Shown here: positions 11,770-24,100 of the stretch, in pieces
Layout: every line of letters starts with the position of its first letter
How positions within the stretch are numbered: position 1 is the stretch's first letter
Assembly: GCA_022457155.1 (NCBI GenBank)
Contig: JAJGOT010000708.1
Coordinates: forward strand, 264,624 to 328,623
Direction of reading: 5' to 3'
DNA length: 64,000 nucleotides
Source: Cladopsammia gracilis
Taxonomy: Eukaryota; Cnidaria; Anthozoa; Scleractinia; Dendrophylliidae
The notes under the pieces: generated by a model
The model's input: the letters and a program-made list of their open reading frames with translations, nothing else
Database searches by the model: none
What the model was told of the DNA's origin: nothing
Made by a program: the position numbers and the translations under genes

Positions 11770-12736
11770 AATATAGTGAATACAATATTTTGTGATGAGA
11801 TTTTTGGTGTAGTTAAGGCTGAATTTTTGGCTGCCATGTTGGTGCCAGTTGGGCACCAAGATGGCCGCTCCATACATTTCTTTAATACTGACAATGTCTA
11901 ATACTCGTTCGCCTGTAACTCTTGAACGAAAGTGAAAACCAAGAATCGTTATTCTGGTCTCGAGATTATGTTGCAATATCCGCAAATGATCCCGGACCTG
12001 ACTCGTCCCCAGTCGTCTCTCAATTAACGAGAGGAGCGCAAGGTGTGATGGGAAGTCATGAGAGCGTGAGACATGAGACATGAGACATGAGACATGAGAC
12101 ATCCCGGAAATGAGACTCGTCCCGCTTGAACTGCAGCCTATCATCAATGCTTCCCGTCGAAAAGCACGTAAGGCCTTTTTAATTCATAGAGGGAACACTT
12201 TATCACCAGAAGGCATTAACCGAAGGAACGAACGCTGAACTCAGTTTTGTATCATACACGATATATTATTTTTATCTTATGTGTACAAGTGCACTATGCT
12301 TACAAGTGTCTACATGTCTTATATTAGCCAATCATTTATAATCATGTATTTTTCAAATTTTAGGAGCCGTTACAATGTTTTCTTTCAGTGTCGCCCTGGC
12401 CCTGAAGAAGACTATTTATATTAGTCGAAATATTGGCCATTTAATTAAATCAGCCCTTTGCCGTATTGCCAGCCTTGCATTCAGTTTTGTATTTTCACAT
12501 TCAAGTGACGCCTGACACGACATCTTTCCCCGAGCTCCCCCTCGCATGTTCGGGGTCGTTGCTCGGGGATAAAAATCGTATTTTTTAGGGGTACGCCCAG
12601 ATCCCCCACATGTGTGTTCCACTCTGCAGGGGGTGTATTCCCAACATAGTATATACCAGTGATGGCTACTGCTTAAGAATTTAAACATTTTCTAAAATCA
12701 AGACAGCTTGGATTTAAACAAAGAAGCTCCGCCTGG
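11770..12736. other. Gene-free stretch with short tandem repeat
   Basis: Contains about five GAGACAT units at 12068-12102 and a hammerhead-like core at 12402-12437 (separate entry). No supported gene. Confidence 0.45.
12402..12437 (+). ncRNA. Hammerhead-like core motif
   Basis: CTGAAGA is followed by GAC, a loop, GTC and GAAA: the order of conserved hammerhead blocks with a potential stem II. Stems I and III are not clear, so this may be a fossil. Hammerhead motifs are known in Penelope-like element ends. Confidence 0.25.
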
Positions 12737-13033
12737 GTGAGCGCTAGACGATGCACTATTGGATCATCAGAGATTTTTGCCTTGACAGTTTCATCGCCTT
12801 TTGAGTCGTCAGAAAGTTTTCTTTTGAAAAAAAAAAAAAAAATACAGCCGACGGACACACTTAACATTACAGCATGTACTTGGGGTAATTTATTCGAACC
12901 ACTTGTACGAGAGTATTTTGAACGAAAACATTATGTTTACACTTCTGGACGTGATATTTCTCTTAATCTTGCAAAAGATCACCCGCTGTATCAAAAGGTT
13001 ACATGCAGCCCTGACGGCTACTTGCTACGATAA
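12737..13033 (+). pseudogene. YqaJ-like nuclease domain fragment
   Basis: The frame reads CTIGSSEIFAL, then an A-rich tract that adds a lysine run, then TACTWGNLFEPLVREYFE and VTCSPDGYLL before a stop. These match the pattern of YqaJ-type nucleases: an N-terminal 'iGgSdia', a 'WGn.fEp.vr..ye' block and an 'SPDGyl' block carrying acidic metal ligands. This family occurs in phages, large DNA viruses and eukaryotic mobile elements. The C-terminal 'E-x-K' part is missing, so it is a truncated remnant. Source unknown. Confidence 0.5.
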
Positions 13034-13059
13034 ATCTTACCTACTTGGGCGGCCTGATA

Positions 13060-13345
13060 CATAGGCGGCGGAGCACGGGGGGCTCGGGGGGCTGTAGCCC
13101 CCCCCCCCCCCAAACGAAAATTTGCGGGGGGAGGGGGGGTGGTGCCTAAAATATAGCTACAACCGCGCTACCCGAAATACGTCAGGTTACAAATATAAGA
13201 ACCGTATGCGAAGCTTTCAACAAAAATGCTGTCACCACAACGCTACTAGGAGAGGTCCACAAACTGTTAAGGCTGTATTTGACATTACCTGTGGCATCGG
13301 CGACTTCAGAACGTACATTTTCTGCCCTCCGACGACGTAAGGTGG
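13060..13345 (+). pseudogene. hAT transposase dimerisation-domain remnant
   Basis: In one frame 13285-13340 reads LPVASATSERTFSALRRRK, the hallmark C-terminal dimerisation block of hAT transposases. The rest is broken by stops. Upstream (13070-13135) are long G and C runs of the kind seen in hAT-derived repeats here. Confidence 0.7.
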
Positions 13346-13640
13346 CTCGACTGGGTTTTTGAGTGACGATACCGTTTAGCTTTGAGAAACTTGTGTACCA
13401 CCACAAACGATCCAACGTAAAATCGATTGCCATAGCTGTACTAGAGAAAGATTAAAGTGTCAGATAAGGTAAGTTTTATGGAAATCGGAGTTGCCAAAGC
13501 AACGTTATGATGTCACTCCCTGTTTTACATAATACCGATTTACTTGTCATCAAGAGATAATTTTGGAAAACGCTCGCTGGATCTTCGACCTGACGTACTT
13601 GTCCTAGGGTCTACAAAATTTTACAAATTTCTATGGAAGC

Positions 13641-15107
13641 ATTTTCGAGAAAATTTCGAGTGAACTTTTAAGGTGTTAAAATACAGCAAAAACAAAACAA
13701 TTTTGAAATGTTATTAAAACTTATGTCTACAAGGCTTGATGAAATAATATTTTGGTCTTAAATGAATTTTATACCATCCAAATACCTTAGGTGAAAATCT
13801 CAAGGAAATCGCTCCATTTGAATTTCAGAAATATTGGCTTGAATATGAACTGGCCTGCGTGGAGTGTTATTCCGCTTTTATATCAAAAAATGACCTTACA
13901 CTTATTATAATTGTCACAAATTAAAAAGCGATCGATGAATTTTTTTAAAACTTAGTCCTCATGAAGATTAATTAATGTTAAACAATTCTTTCTCTCGGCT
14001 CGGAGTAAAGCTGTGGAATAAGATACCACGCTATATAACGGATCTTCCTAAGAATGCTTTCAAAAGAGCTCTCCGCAAATTGCTATTCAATATTTTAGAA
14101 AAGGAGGATGACTATATTCAAATCTCCATGATTATTAATAAAGTATAAGTACATAGATACACTTACTATAGTCAGAGAATCCTTGTCTTAATTCAATTAG
14201 ATCACTTAACTTCTGTGTTTTTATTCATTATTATATGCAATCTGCAAGGCTTTTCAATAGTATAAGGTTTTTGATTTTGTAGATATTTGTATTTTTCATG
14301 TACTTGTTTTGCCCCGCCCCGATTAGCTTTCCAGCTATTTGCAGGGCAAACAAATCAGTCAACTCTTTCATTATTATACTAAGTATACATTGTTGTTGTT
14401 GTTTCTTGTTGAATAAATTGTTGTTGTTGTTGTTGTTGTATTAATGTTTAATACAATCTCCAAGTTTCAAATTGATTGAAACATTCTAAGGCTGTCAATT
14501 TTTAGCGCCAACTCAGGGAAATATTGAGCTGATTTTCGCGCTTGTGGCTTGTTGTTTCATTATGCATCTCCATTGTATGAAATCGCCGTGGAATTGTAGC
14601 TTTCAGTACATCAGGAATTCATGTAACACATTGCATGGCGATTCGAGACAATGGAGGCGCATAATGAGAGCAACAAACCACTTTCGTGAAAAACAGCTCA
14701 ATATTTTCCTTCGTTGAGGCTGTAAATTGACAGCCTTAGAACGTTTCAATGAATTTGAAACTGGCAGTTGTATTGACTATTAATTAATCTTTTATGAGGA
14801 CCAAGTTTTAACAAAATTCATCAATCGCTTTTAAATTCGCGACCATTTTAATAAGTGTAGGGTCAATTTTTGATAAAAACGCGAAGTAACACTAGAGACC
14901 AGTTCATATTTAAGCCAACGTTTATAAAATTCAAATAGAGCGATTTCGAGAGATTTTCATTCAAGGTATTTGGATGGTATAAAATTCATTTAAGACCAAA
15001 ATATTATTTCTCCAAGCCTTGGAGACATACGTTTTAATAACATTTCAAAATTGTTTTGTTTCTGTTGCATTTTAAAACCTTAAAACTTCACTCGAAATTT
15101 TCTCGAA
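13641..15107. mobile_element. Large foldback element, one arm interrupted by a LINE
   Basis: 13641-13975 is the inverted, diverged match of 14785-15107, and 14458-14577 is the inverted match of 14649-14768. With the LINE at 13976-14450 removed, this gives arms of roughly 460 bp around a loop of about 70 bp. No transposase is encoded. Arm divergence indicates an old copy. Confidence 0.75.
13976..14450 (+). mobile_element. 5'-truncated LINE 3' end with (GTT)n tail
   Basis: The start encodes SRLGVKLWNKIPRYI and LPKNAFKRALRKLLF, a conserved C-terminal block of non-LTR polyproteins. The 3' end is TAAATTGTTGTTGTTG and more GTT units. ATTAATGTT occurs at both borders (near 13974 and 14441), consistent with a target-site duplication inside the foldback. 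Confidence 0.7.
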
Positions 15108-15172
15108 AAAAATTTTATCTATCAAATTATTTTCCCCCCCCCAACATAAATAATGACCAGTCCCTTAGCTTG
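15108..15172. repeat. Isolated TIR end related to 10471-11769 element
   Basis: A C tract followed by ATAAATAATGACCAGTCCCT resembles the right end of the 1.3-kb element. No matching left end was found nearby. Confidence 0.5.
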
Positions 15173-15323
15173 TTTTAGAATGTGTTATTGGAAAGAGTTA
15201 AAACCCAACAAGGGCTTAAACGGACGGCAAATTCTTTACATTTAAAACAAGAACCCTGCGAGTACTATGATTGGGCTGTTAAGGATATCTTCACTCCTTT
15301 TACTTCAAACTCTTCGAACTCTT

Positions 15324-15860
15324 TCAAACTCTTCGAAGAGAGCTAACTTCAGTCAATACACAAGTCCCACATGGATCATTCATTCCTGTACGATCTCTAC
15401 TATGTGAATCAAACACTTTGAATACACCATCCCTTGTCTCAAAAATAGCGACTGTATAAATTATTATTGTCAAAAAAAGGCTTATAATTATCACGTAACA
15501 ACGATTCAAAAACTTCAAACAAAGGTAAACAACTCTCTTCTATTATACTGTCATTTAAATAATGTACATTTCCATCATAACTTTCACTATACTGTAATAA
15601 ATTGAAAGTTAACTCTCCCATACAAACAACATCAGGAACTACAGTTAACATAAGGCATTCTTTTTGTGTTAAATTAGAAAGATAAGTATACAACTCATTA
15701 CCAAAATTCGTAATTTCAACAAGATCTGACGCACATGTTATAGCTTGTTATCATGCGACTAAAATTATACAATATAGCTGTTAAACTCATCGCTACACAC
15801 TGACTACCCGCATTAGAACCAAAAACACTATTTCCTTGGCTATAAGGAGCACAAATAGTT
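15324..15860 (-). pseudogene. C76-like cysteine peptidase domain, frameshifted
   Basis: Reading the minus strand, a GSNAGSQCVAMSLTAILYN block (near 15775-15815) has the look of a catalytic-Cys segment. A middle part follows in another frame (15439-15693), then a third frame (15324-15518) gives KVFDSHSRDRTGMN, with the Asp and His expected of the active site, and GTCVLTEVSSL. The order resembles the deubiquitinase-like peptidase family C76, also seen in repetitive proteins of cnidarians and fish. At least two frameshifts disable it. Role and parent element unknown. Confidence 0.6.
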
Positions 15861-16339
15861 TTAGACGAATCTACACCAAATGGACCAGGATTGTTTTGTT
15901 TGGGACAAATGCATTGATATAAGACTCCAAGTCATACCAAGGGTAAGACACACAAAACCCCTCCCCCCTTCCTCGCGCGCCCTTCGCGTTCTCGCGCGCC
16001 TCAATTCTCCCTCTTCCCCCTCGAACGCTTGCCATGCAAGCTACTGAGCCGTTAGAAACGAAGCATATAGAACCAAGCGGTAAAGTGGACCATGGCCAAA
16101 AAAGGCAGGTTTCAATGATGGTGAAAAGAAATGATAATCTGTCCATTGCGGCTCCATTGAAATGATACGTTTATTAATGCTGTTTATGCGGCCGCAGTTA
16201 GTAATAGAAAAGTTTATACCCGTTGGACGAATACTCGAAAGTAAGCAGCTCTCTAATTTATCCAATTGCAGCCTATATACTCTCCAAACTTTACAATATA
16301 TAATCAGTATCCCTCAGATTATAGACTCAAAGACAGGAT
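15861..16339. other. Gene-free stretch
   Basis: A C-rich patch with 'CCCCTCGAACGCTTGCCATGCAAGCTA' style sequence (16019-16043) resembles 37480-37506 and is an interspersed repeat. Nothing coding is supported. Confidence 0.4.
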
Positions 16340-18998
16340 TTTTTTTTTTTTTTTTACTTTATTTGCAACACAAAAACACTACTTACAAAACGATTAATTA
16401 CATAACTTACAATACGTACAATACTTAACACTAATTACAGTATAAGTAAATTAATACATTAGTTTTCCTAAAAATAATAAATATAGTTGTTGTAAAAAAA
16501 AAAATAATAAAGACAAAAAAGCATAGGGAAAAGGGCACGGACAGGAGAGATAGTGGCTTACTTTCTTAGCTTGCTTACAGCTCAGATTAACTTGAACATT
16601 CACAGTAGTTAAACATATTTACATTCTAGGAAGATGAGGAAAAACTCGGTAAAGTAAGGCCATTTACAAAACCAAGCAAGCCATTCCACTTTTTTTTGAA
16701 GGATGTTTTTGTAAGAGAGTGTTTTTCTAACAAAGCATAGTATTCAATTTGTTGAATCATGCCTAAAATCTGTGGAAACGTTTGCTTCATTCTACAGGCG
16801 TGTATAAAATATCGTGCAAGAAGAGTACAGAAATCAAGTAAAGATGGTGCGGAAGTTTCAGTGTTTAAGCCTAGAGCCAACAGTTTATTTATTTTGTCAT
16901 TATCGGAAAGTAGGCCTTGGGTGATTAGCCAGTTTTCCAAAGCTTTCCAAAAAGATTGCACTATAGGGCAGTCCCAAAAAAGATGTAACAGTGTTTCCGG
17001 ATTGTTTTGACAGAAAGAGCACATTTCATTATCCTTTATTCCAATCTTACTCAAAAATGTATTAGTGGCGATTCTACGGTGAATAAACTTGAATTGAAAG
17101 TTCCTAAGTTTGCAGCTTTGAGTACAAATAAAAGGTTTCAAAAATATTTGCTGCCATTGAATGGTTTCTAGATTTTCGATTTCGCAGTCTACTTCCCACT
17201 TTGTTTGGCTTTTTTCAGGAGCAGTCACTTTTTTGGATAACAGAGCCTTATAGACAGCGCGGCTAAGATTTTTACAATTTAAAGCTTTGACGCTCCAGTC
17301 AGTGTTCTTGATTTTATGATGGTCAGGCGGTTGTGGAGCAATCCTTTGGCGAATACCCAGTAGTGACGATGTCATGCCATAATATTCTACAAAAGTGGTC
17401 TTGATTGCGAATTTGGCTTGAAAATCGTTATAACTTAAGAAACTGTTGGTACTCGATCCGTTTTCCATAATATGTTGTGGGTGAAAAATTCCTTTATCGG
17501 CCCAATGCCTATAATAAACTGGTGCATTTGCTATACGTACCAAAGAATTGTTCCACAGAGCCATTCTTCGAAAATCCGCTAACGAAGATATGGCCGTTTT
17601 GTAATTCAAATCCGTCCATATTTCAAGAAGTTCTCTTAAAAAGGTATCTTTGATGTTCATTTTGTTAATGTCATTTTTGCTGACATTCCCTTTAAAAACG
17701 AGTGGACCACCATACCTCTTAAGAGAAAGGTTAAATAGATTTTTCCATTTACCATTATTGTTTTCATCTATATATTTTTTTATCCAGGTAGTTTTAAGTG
17801 AAGCATTGAATGTGAAAATATCTATCATTTTCGCTCCCCCATTCCTGTAGTCGCCTATCATAACAGAGCGCTTAATTTTGTCCTTTTTACCATCCCATAG
17901 GAAATGGAAGAGAAGATGATTGATTTCCTTTAGAGCGCAATGGTCTGTTGGCAAAGGCGTTAAAATGTAAACTAATTGCGAAGTCAGGAAAGCTTTTATG
18001 ACGGTTATTTTCCCAAAAAAGGTTAATCGGCGGAAAGTCCAACTTTCGATTAGGTTTTGAATTTTTTCAGTTTTTTCCTTAAAGTTTAGGGCTTGCGATT
18101 TTTTGCATAATGTAGAGAACCACACGCCTAGTGCTTTTACGGAGTCTTTGGCCCACTTAAAATTTCGCTCGGGAAACAATTCTTTTTCACTTCCGCTCAG
18201 CGCTCCGATCCAGAGGGCTTCGGTTTTTTCGTTGTTGATTTTAAGGCCAGATACCGTTTGAAAAGCATCCAATGTGGTTAGTGAAAATTGTAATGATGAT
18301 TTTGTGCCGTCAAGGATTAAAGTTGTGTCATCTGCGTATAAACTTATTTTTGTTTCTTCTCCGTCTATAGGGATGCCTCTTATATCCGAATTACGTCGAA
18401 TTGCTGAAGCCATTATCTCAGTACAAAGAATAAAGATGTAAGGAGATAAGGGGCAACCTTGTCTAACACCTCTTCCCAGAGTGAAAAAGTCAGATGACCA
18501 GCCATTGTTTACTACACTGCTTTCAATTTCAACGTAAAAGAGTTCAATCCATTTTTTTAAAGAAGCGCCAAATTTGTAGTATTCGAACGCCTGCTGAACA
18601 AAGGACCATTCTAAGGTATCAAAGGCTTTTTCGAAATCGACAAATAATAGAAGACCTGGAATTTTTTCTTCTTCTGTATGTCTTATCAAACCTTCGATCA
18701 ATCGGATGTTTTCGCTGATAGATCTATCTTTAAGAAAGCCTGTTTGATCGTGATTTATGAGCTTAGGAAGCACCTTTTTTAGCCGATTCGCTATTGCCTT
18801 TGTTGCAATTTTGTAATCTGTATTAAGAAGAGTGTGAGGGCGCCAGTTTTTCAAATATGAAAGAATATTGTTCTTTTTAGGTATAAGTTTAATTAACCCT
18901 CTCCTTTGGGAAATTCCCAGCCTTCCGCGATTGTGAGACGCGTTGATTGCCTTTATGAACAAATTGGATATATCTTTCCAAAAGACCTTGTAAAATTC
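16340..18998 (-). mobile_element. 5'-truncated L1/Tx1-type LINE
   Basis: On the minus strand the element ends in a poly(A) tract (poly-T at 16340-16358 on plus). It contains one long open frame with an RT and a C-terminal zinc-binding RT-associated domain. The AP endonuclease and ORF1 are missing: homology starts near 18998 with EFYKVFWKDI. Poly(A) tail, RT style and zf-RVT block point to the L1/Tx1 group. Coding sequence is intact for almost 780 codons, so the insertion is fairly young. Confidence 0.9.
16626..18985 (-). CDS. L1/Tx1 LINE reverse transcriptase, 5'-truncated ORF2
   Basis: The frame is uninterrupted but has no true Met at its 5' edge, because it is the tail of a longer ORF2. 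RT blocks in order are RRGLIKLIPKK, RPHTLLNTDYKI, QTGFLKDRSI, FVDFEKAFDT, GVRQGCPLSPYIF and the catalytic YADDTT. Downstream is a long thumb/connector region and a zf-RVT-like block (FKFIHRRIATNTFLSK, CSFCQNNPETLLHLFWDC) with Cys and His zinc ligands. The enzyme would prime reverse transcription at nicked DNA. Lacking the endonuclease, this copy cannot transpose alone. Confidence 0.9.
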
Positions 18999-20260
18999 AG
19001 CTCAAAAAGAAATTCGCATTGTTATCTTCAGGACCTTTTGTTCTGCTTTGCTTGTATGAACGCGTGTCGATAAACGGCACAGTAACAGTTTATTCCCATA
19101 AAAATAAATGTATACAGGTAGATTTTAATATAAAGGTAAAATTTGGGTACACGGCAGTTAATTTGGGATAATACAGATCATTTTAAAACTATTTACGCAT
19201 CTCTTTCCAAGGTGGCGATGCACACATCTTAGTCATATCACGACGAACCTCAAGGGCACTTTTTTGCTTGCCGCAGGGTGCCACAGTTGCTGTGGACGCT
19301 TTGCTTAAAGAGATTATCGATCCATATCCCACAGTGAGAAGTAATTACTTTTCTCGCCTTTGTGGGCCAATCAGGAATGCAACGAAATATGATGACGTGT
19401 CACTCCTATCAACACTGCCGCTTGCTGTTAGGTGAAATTGTGTAAAAGAAAACAGGGATTTGTTCCGGCTCGCGAGTTTGGAGACAACTGCCTTCGCGAC
19501 TTCGCGCAACCAGCCGGAATGGCCGCGCAGAATCCAAACAGGACGACATGCAGACTATTCGCTCTTAGTAAAATTTACATAGGTGTGCTGTCTATATAAA
19601 ACATTCCAATACTACTTTGCAAAGTAAATAAAAACAACAACAACATTTATTTAGGTTCCGTCTGTGTCGCAAGTTATTTTGAAATAATATCACTCGACTC
19701 TGTCGACTTATAAGCCTTTACAAACCCGAATTTCTACGTTGTCAGTAGCTGACTGGTGCAAACACACTTGTGACTCAGTTCACACAGCCCTATTAAACCC
19801 ATTTTTATGCACTCAGAGTGAATATGAATGCATCAGATCATATTAAACGGAAAGGATTTCTTTGCGATTGCGAAACCGCACGTGCCCGTGCAAGCCGGAA
19901 ACTAAAATGGCCTTGACACGCAATATCGACCTGCTCAATTGTATTTCGTTTCTCGCTTTAAATGTCCTTGACTTTTTTGTATACACGCTCCTCTCGAGAA
20001 AATCAGAAAATGAGAGGAGGCGCGCGGCTGTACAGGCCGGCAGCTGACGAAAAGCTTATAAATTTAATTTTTTTCTTTCCCGTGGTGTTGAGGTGATTGA
20101 GCCTGCAATGTTCAAAATGCGGTCTCTGTCAGTACAAGGGTTGTATGTTGTGTTTGTATTTGTTTGTACTTGTACACAGTAGCGGTTGGAACATGGTTTG
20201 TCTGGATTCTGGTAAAAATTTAACCATTGGAACAAAACAAATAATGGGATTTTCCTTTAT
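18999..20260. other. Intergenic region, probable 5' flank of the kinase gene
   Basis: No coding evidence. A LINE-like tail in minus orientation (AACAACAACAACATTTATTTA, near 19634) is present. GC- and CpG-rich patches occur at 19460-19560 and 20020-20045. I cannot place a TATA box or transcription start with confidence. Confidence 0.4.
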
Positions 20261-21178
20261 ATGGAAGTGGTTTGCTCATCTTCCTCAGCGAAGCTATTTC
20301 CAGCGGAATACTCTTTTGTTCGTTTGGACGACTTACGAGGAGAAGACGGAGGTCCGGCGCCATCCAAATGGTTCTCCGCGAAGGGATACAACGAGAAAGT
20401 GTACGTGGCTACAGCCTTCGGCATTCTTCTCGGGATTTTAAGGCTGAAAACGTTGGAAAATTCCCCATTCATCCACACAAGGTCTTTTCGTTCGGTGCTA
20501 TCGTGCGTTAATTTGAATGCCTTCGAGTTAGACGAACACGTTGCGTTTTCTAATTAAGGAAGGCGCTGAATTGGCTGAATTGGCTTGCTTAAAAGCTCAT
20601 GTGAAGGCCATAGAGGAAGAACTGAAAGCATCTAGACGAGAAATTTTGAATTTACGTGAGCAAGTAAAATCGATCCACTCGAGCAATCCGTTGTCAACTG
20701 CAAGCCCGCCAAATTGTGACAAAAGCCCGCGCGCGCCAAAATGTGACCAAAGCCCGCCATCGCCATCTGTTGAACCTCGCAAGAAAAGAACCATTGCAGA
20801 ATTGAAGATAGACCAAGACCTATCACCGAAGACCAAGAAAGCGAAAATCCGCGAATCTACAGGTATTCTGATGAACAAAATCCAGACGATTTGCGAATGC
20901 GAGGGAGAGACACTCGGGACTGTCATGGGGGAATGCTCTCTATGGGCGGGAAAGGAAAATGTTTCCCGGGAAGCTGTTTGCACAACTTTTGATTTGATGA
21001 TGGAGGAGAAGGGAGTTCGTGGGGCATTTTCCAAACTGCTATCTGAAGAGGCATGGCAGAAGAGAATTGAGTGCATGCGTGTGCAGACTGGGTGTACCTT
21101 TTGTTAAAGTTCAAAACCAGAATTTCAGACCGTGGTTGGCAAGATTTGCTCAATTTGACCAAGCTTGGAAGAACAGGG
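20261..21178 (+). CDS. Kinase gene exon 1
   Basis: Starts at ATG 20261 (MEVVCSSSS). The first frame stops at 20557, but coding continues in another frame (KEGAELAELACLKAHVKAIEEELK, a coiled coil) to about 21085. It then returns to the original frame for DWVYLLLKFKTRISDRGWQ up to a GTAAGT donor after 21178. The two breaks cancel, and exon length is exactly 306 codons. An A-rich/T-rich context (TTTTCTAATTAAGG) surrounds the first break. Confidence 0.7.
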
Positions 21179-24100
21179 GTAAGTGCAGTTCAACATAAGA
21201 ATGGATGAGTCAATTCCAGCAGTCCCCCCCCCCCCCCCATTGGCATTTTTTTAAATGGTAAATTAAGCCATTCAAGTAAGCCATTCAAATTCCCCCCCGG
21301 TCGGGCCAAAAAAAGAACGGTTAATGCCCCACCCCAAGGTTCATGCAGCTCAAGTTTAAAAAATGTTTGTCTTTTTAGGCTTAAAAAATTATTTTGCTTT
21401 TGAAATAAAAACATTTATACATCTATTAAAAAGAAAAAAAAAACGGTCAAACATACCCTTAAAAATGTCTACAAGCTTATCTAGCCCTTCTGAACCAGCC
21501 ATTCTCCGACAAACTCCTCATTCTTGCCAATAAAGTCCTTGAAGGATGCCATGTTTGAACAGTTGTCAAACTGTGAGGGCAAAGCCACTTGGCTCAAATT
21601 CCCCGGGGTAAATAATACCCACCCCCGGGCCAAGCTAGATTTACTCATGTCCCACCCCAGGATAGCAACATGTGTAAATGGCCTGGGAGGGGGATGGGCA
21701 CTGCTGGCATTGACTCATCCAACTGTAGGGCCCTCTTGTCTTGAATTCCCTACCAGAATCATCATAATCCTTGTCAAGCAATGATGTGTTATTGGAATTC
21801 AGACAAACATGGTGGAATAATAATATAACAAAATTTTAAACATTTTAAAAGCTGTGATCTACTGCTTTAACTTAGGTAATGTTTTTTTTGGCAGTGAAAG
21901 TTAAGAAAATTTGCAAAGTTGTTATACATGTAGTTTATGCCCTTACATCATCATTATAAAGTGGTCAATGGCAATAACAAAAATCCTAAGTAAAGACCAG
22001 ACAAGACAAGACATTTATTATCTTATTTATTGTTAAGTAAAGCTCTCAATTTAAATATTAGCCTATTGAACTTTGAATCCACTTCTCTTGATTGATTATG
22101 AAAACATTTGTTACAATAAAAAGCAGATGATTGATTTATTACCTTTCAAATATTTTCAAAGAAACCTTTGGATTTTCACCATGTTTCTCCATGATAAAAT
22201 AATGGATTATTGTGACTTGAAGAGTCGAATATATTTTTGTTCGTAACTTCACATGGGGCATTTTGTTGTGGTGTCAAGGCAGAATATTGTGCCGCAAAGT
22301 GTGTTAAAGTGACAGTACGTTATAAACTTATTGCCATCCAGTTAGTTTTGTAGTTTATTAACATTACCAGTGATTAAAGAGCCCCACTGAGCAAATCTGC
22401 TTTGCTGTTTCATGGATCGAGGAAGCACCTCTGTGCAAAAATATGGACAAAATATTACTTTTGCCTTCTGCCATCTCTCAGATATGATTCATTATAAAAA
22501 GCTGCTCAGTCATTATGGACAAAAATTAATGAGAATTAACTTCTTACAAATAATAGCAATTTTGGAGACCAAGTTGGTTGTTGAAATTACTTCTTGCCAA
22601 ATAAGGAGTGCAAATGAATTTCTTTGCTCTAAAATTCTGGGCATTGCAGTGCTTATAAGGAAAGGAATGTTAAAAGGCTTACTGTATAATATAATTTTAT
22701 ATTTTCAATAACATGATAAAATTATCATGACTTATTGTAGATCTATTCTTACAATTTTGAACTTTATTTTGGGTATAAACTATCAATTCATAATTCTTAC
22801 TCTTGTTAATAATTTTAAGAAAAAAACAGATGAGTCCATCATTCTGACAAAGAATGCTATTGTTGCACTCAAGCAAGAGCACTTTAAAGTCACAAGGAGT
22901 TTGGTTGACTTGCAAAAGCTTCCCCCAGAAGTTCCTGGGTTTGAAGTCAGTCTCCCAAATGTTACCACTTGGACATGGATCAGTCCCCCATGAATTGGTA
23001 TTTAATATGAAGATCGATGGACGCCCTTTTTTTGGTAAGTTGATTGATTCAATGGATTTTATGTAGTATGCTTTTGTATTGTCTTTCTCCTTCTTTTTGG
23101 CAGAAAATTAATGAATAGACCTAATAAAGGGTGTCTCAACAACTAGGAGCTAAGATCTAAGACCCCCACTCAATCTAAAAAACTAAGAGATAAGACCCCC
23201 TCCAAATCTCAAAAACTAAGACCTAAGATGGTGTGATCCCCTCCAAATCTCAAAAAGACGCTGCAAAATCAAAACAAGTTGCTGCCACCTCTATACATGT
23301 ACAACAACAATTTTATTTTGGTATTCCAGGGTTTTCAACAGTTTTGTAAAGTAGCAGACATATTTCTGAAAGCACCGGACGTGAATAATAAATAAAATAA
23401 AAACTCCCAAATATTGGTATCAAAGTACTGGACGTGGAATGGAAAATGTCCAGACAACACGTCCGGCCTCCAGCCTCAAACAAAAACCCTGGTATTCTCA
23501 TCATTTGTATGCATGGTATTACCTAACAACACATTGTTTGAAATACCACAATGTCTTACTATATTTACAATGAAATGGGAGCTTTCTGTGTAGATGAAGT
23601 TATAAAGTAAAGAAGGTCAATTCACTATGCCATGTCCTTTATATTTTTCGGGCTTACTGGTAAATAAAATTATAAGTTCTAGCCACAAATTAGTGAAAAG
23701 CACAGCATTGCATATTATATTACGTATTATTTTGAAGAGAAACACCTCAAATTTTCTGCTATAAGAAGTGATTCCTTCCTATTTTTATTTACTGAATTGA
23801 TGATATCAAATATTTGATTGTCAGTCGATTTTAAATTTAGATTTTATTTGTAACAATTTAACTTGTCAATTTGTTATGACAATGGAGGTTCCCTTTAAGG
23901 AAGTTTTTGTTTTTTAATTTTCCAAAAAACACTAATTAAGTTCATAATGAAAAAAGAACCTTGTAATTACCAATTAAAACATAGTGGCATACTAAAAGAC
24001 TGCATGAACAAAAGGTAATTAAGTGATAGATATTTGACAGCTTTTTCATGTCTTAATTCCTCAGGTAAAGACCAAGTGACAGTTGGTGTTGTGCCTCTGG

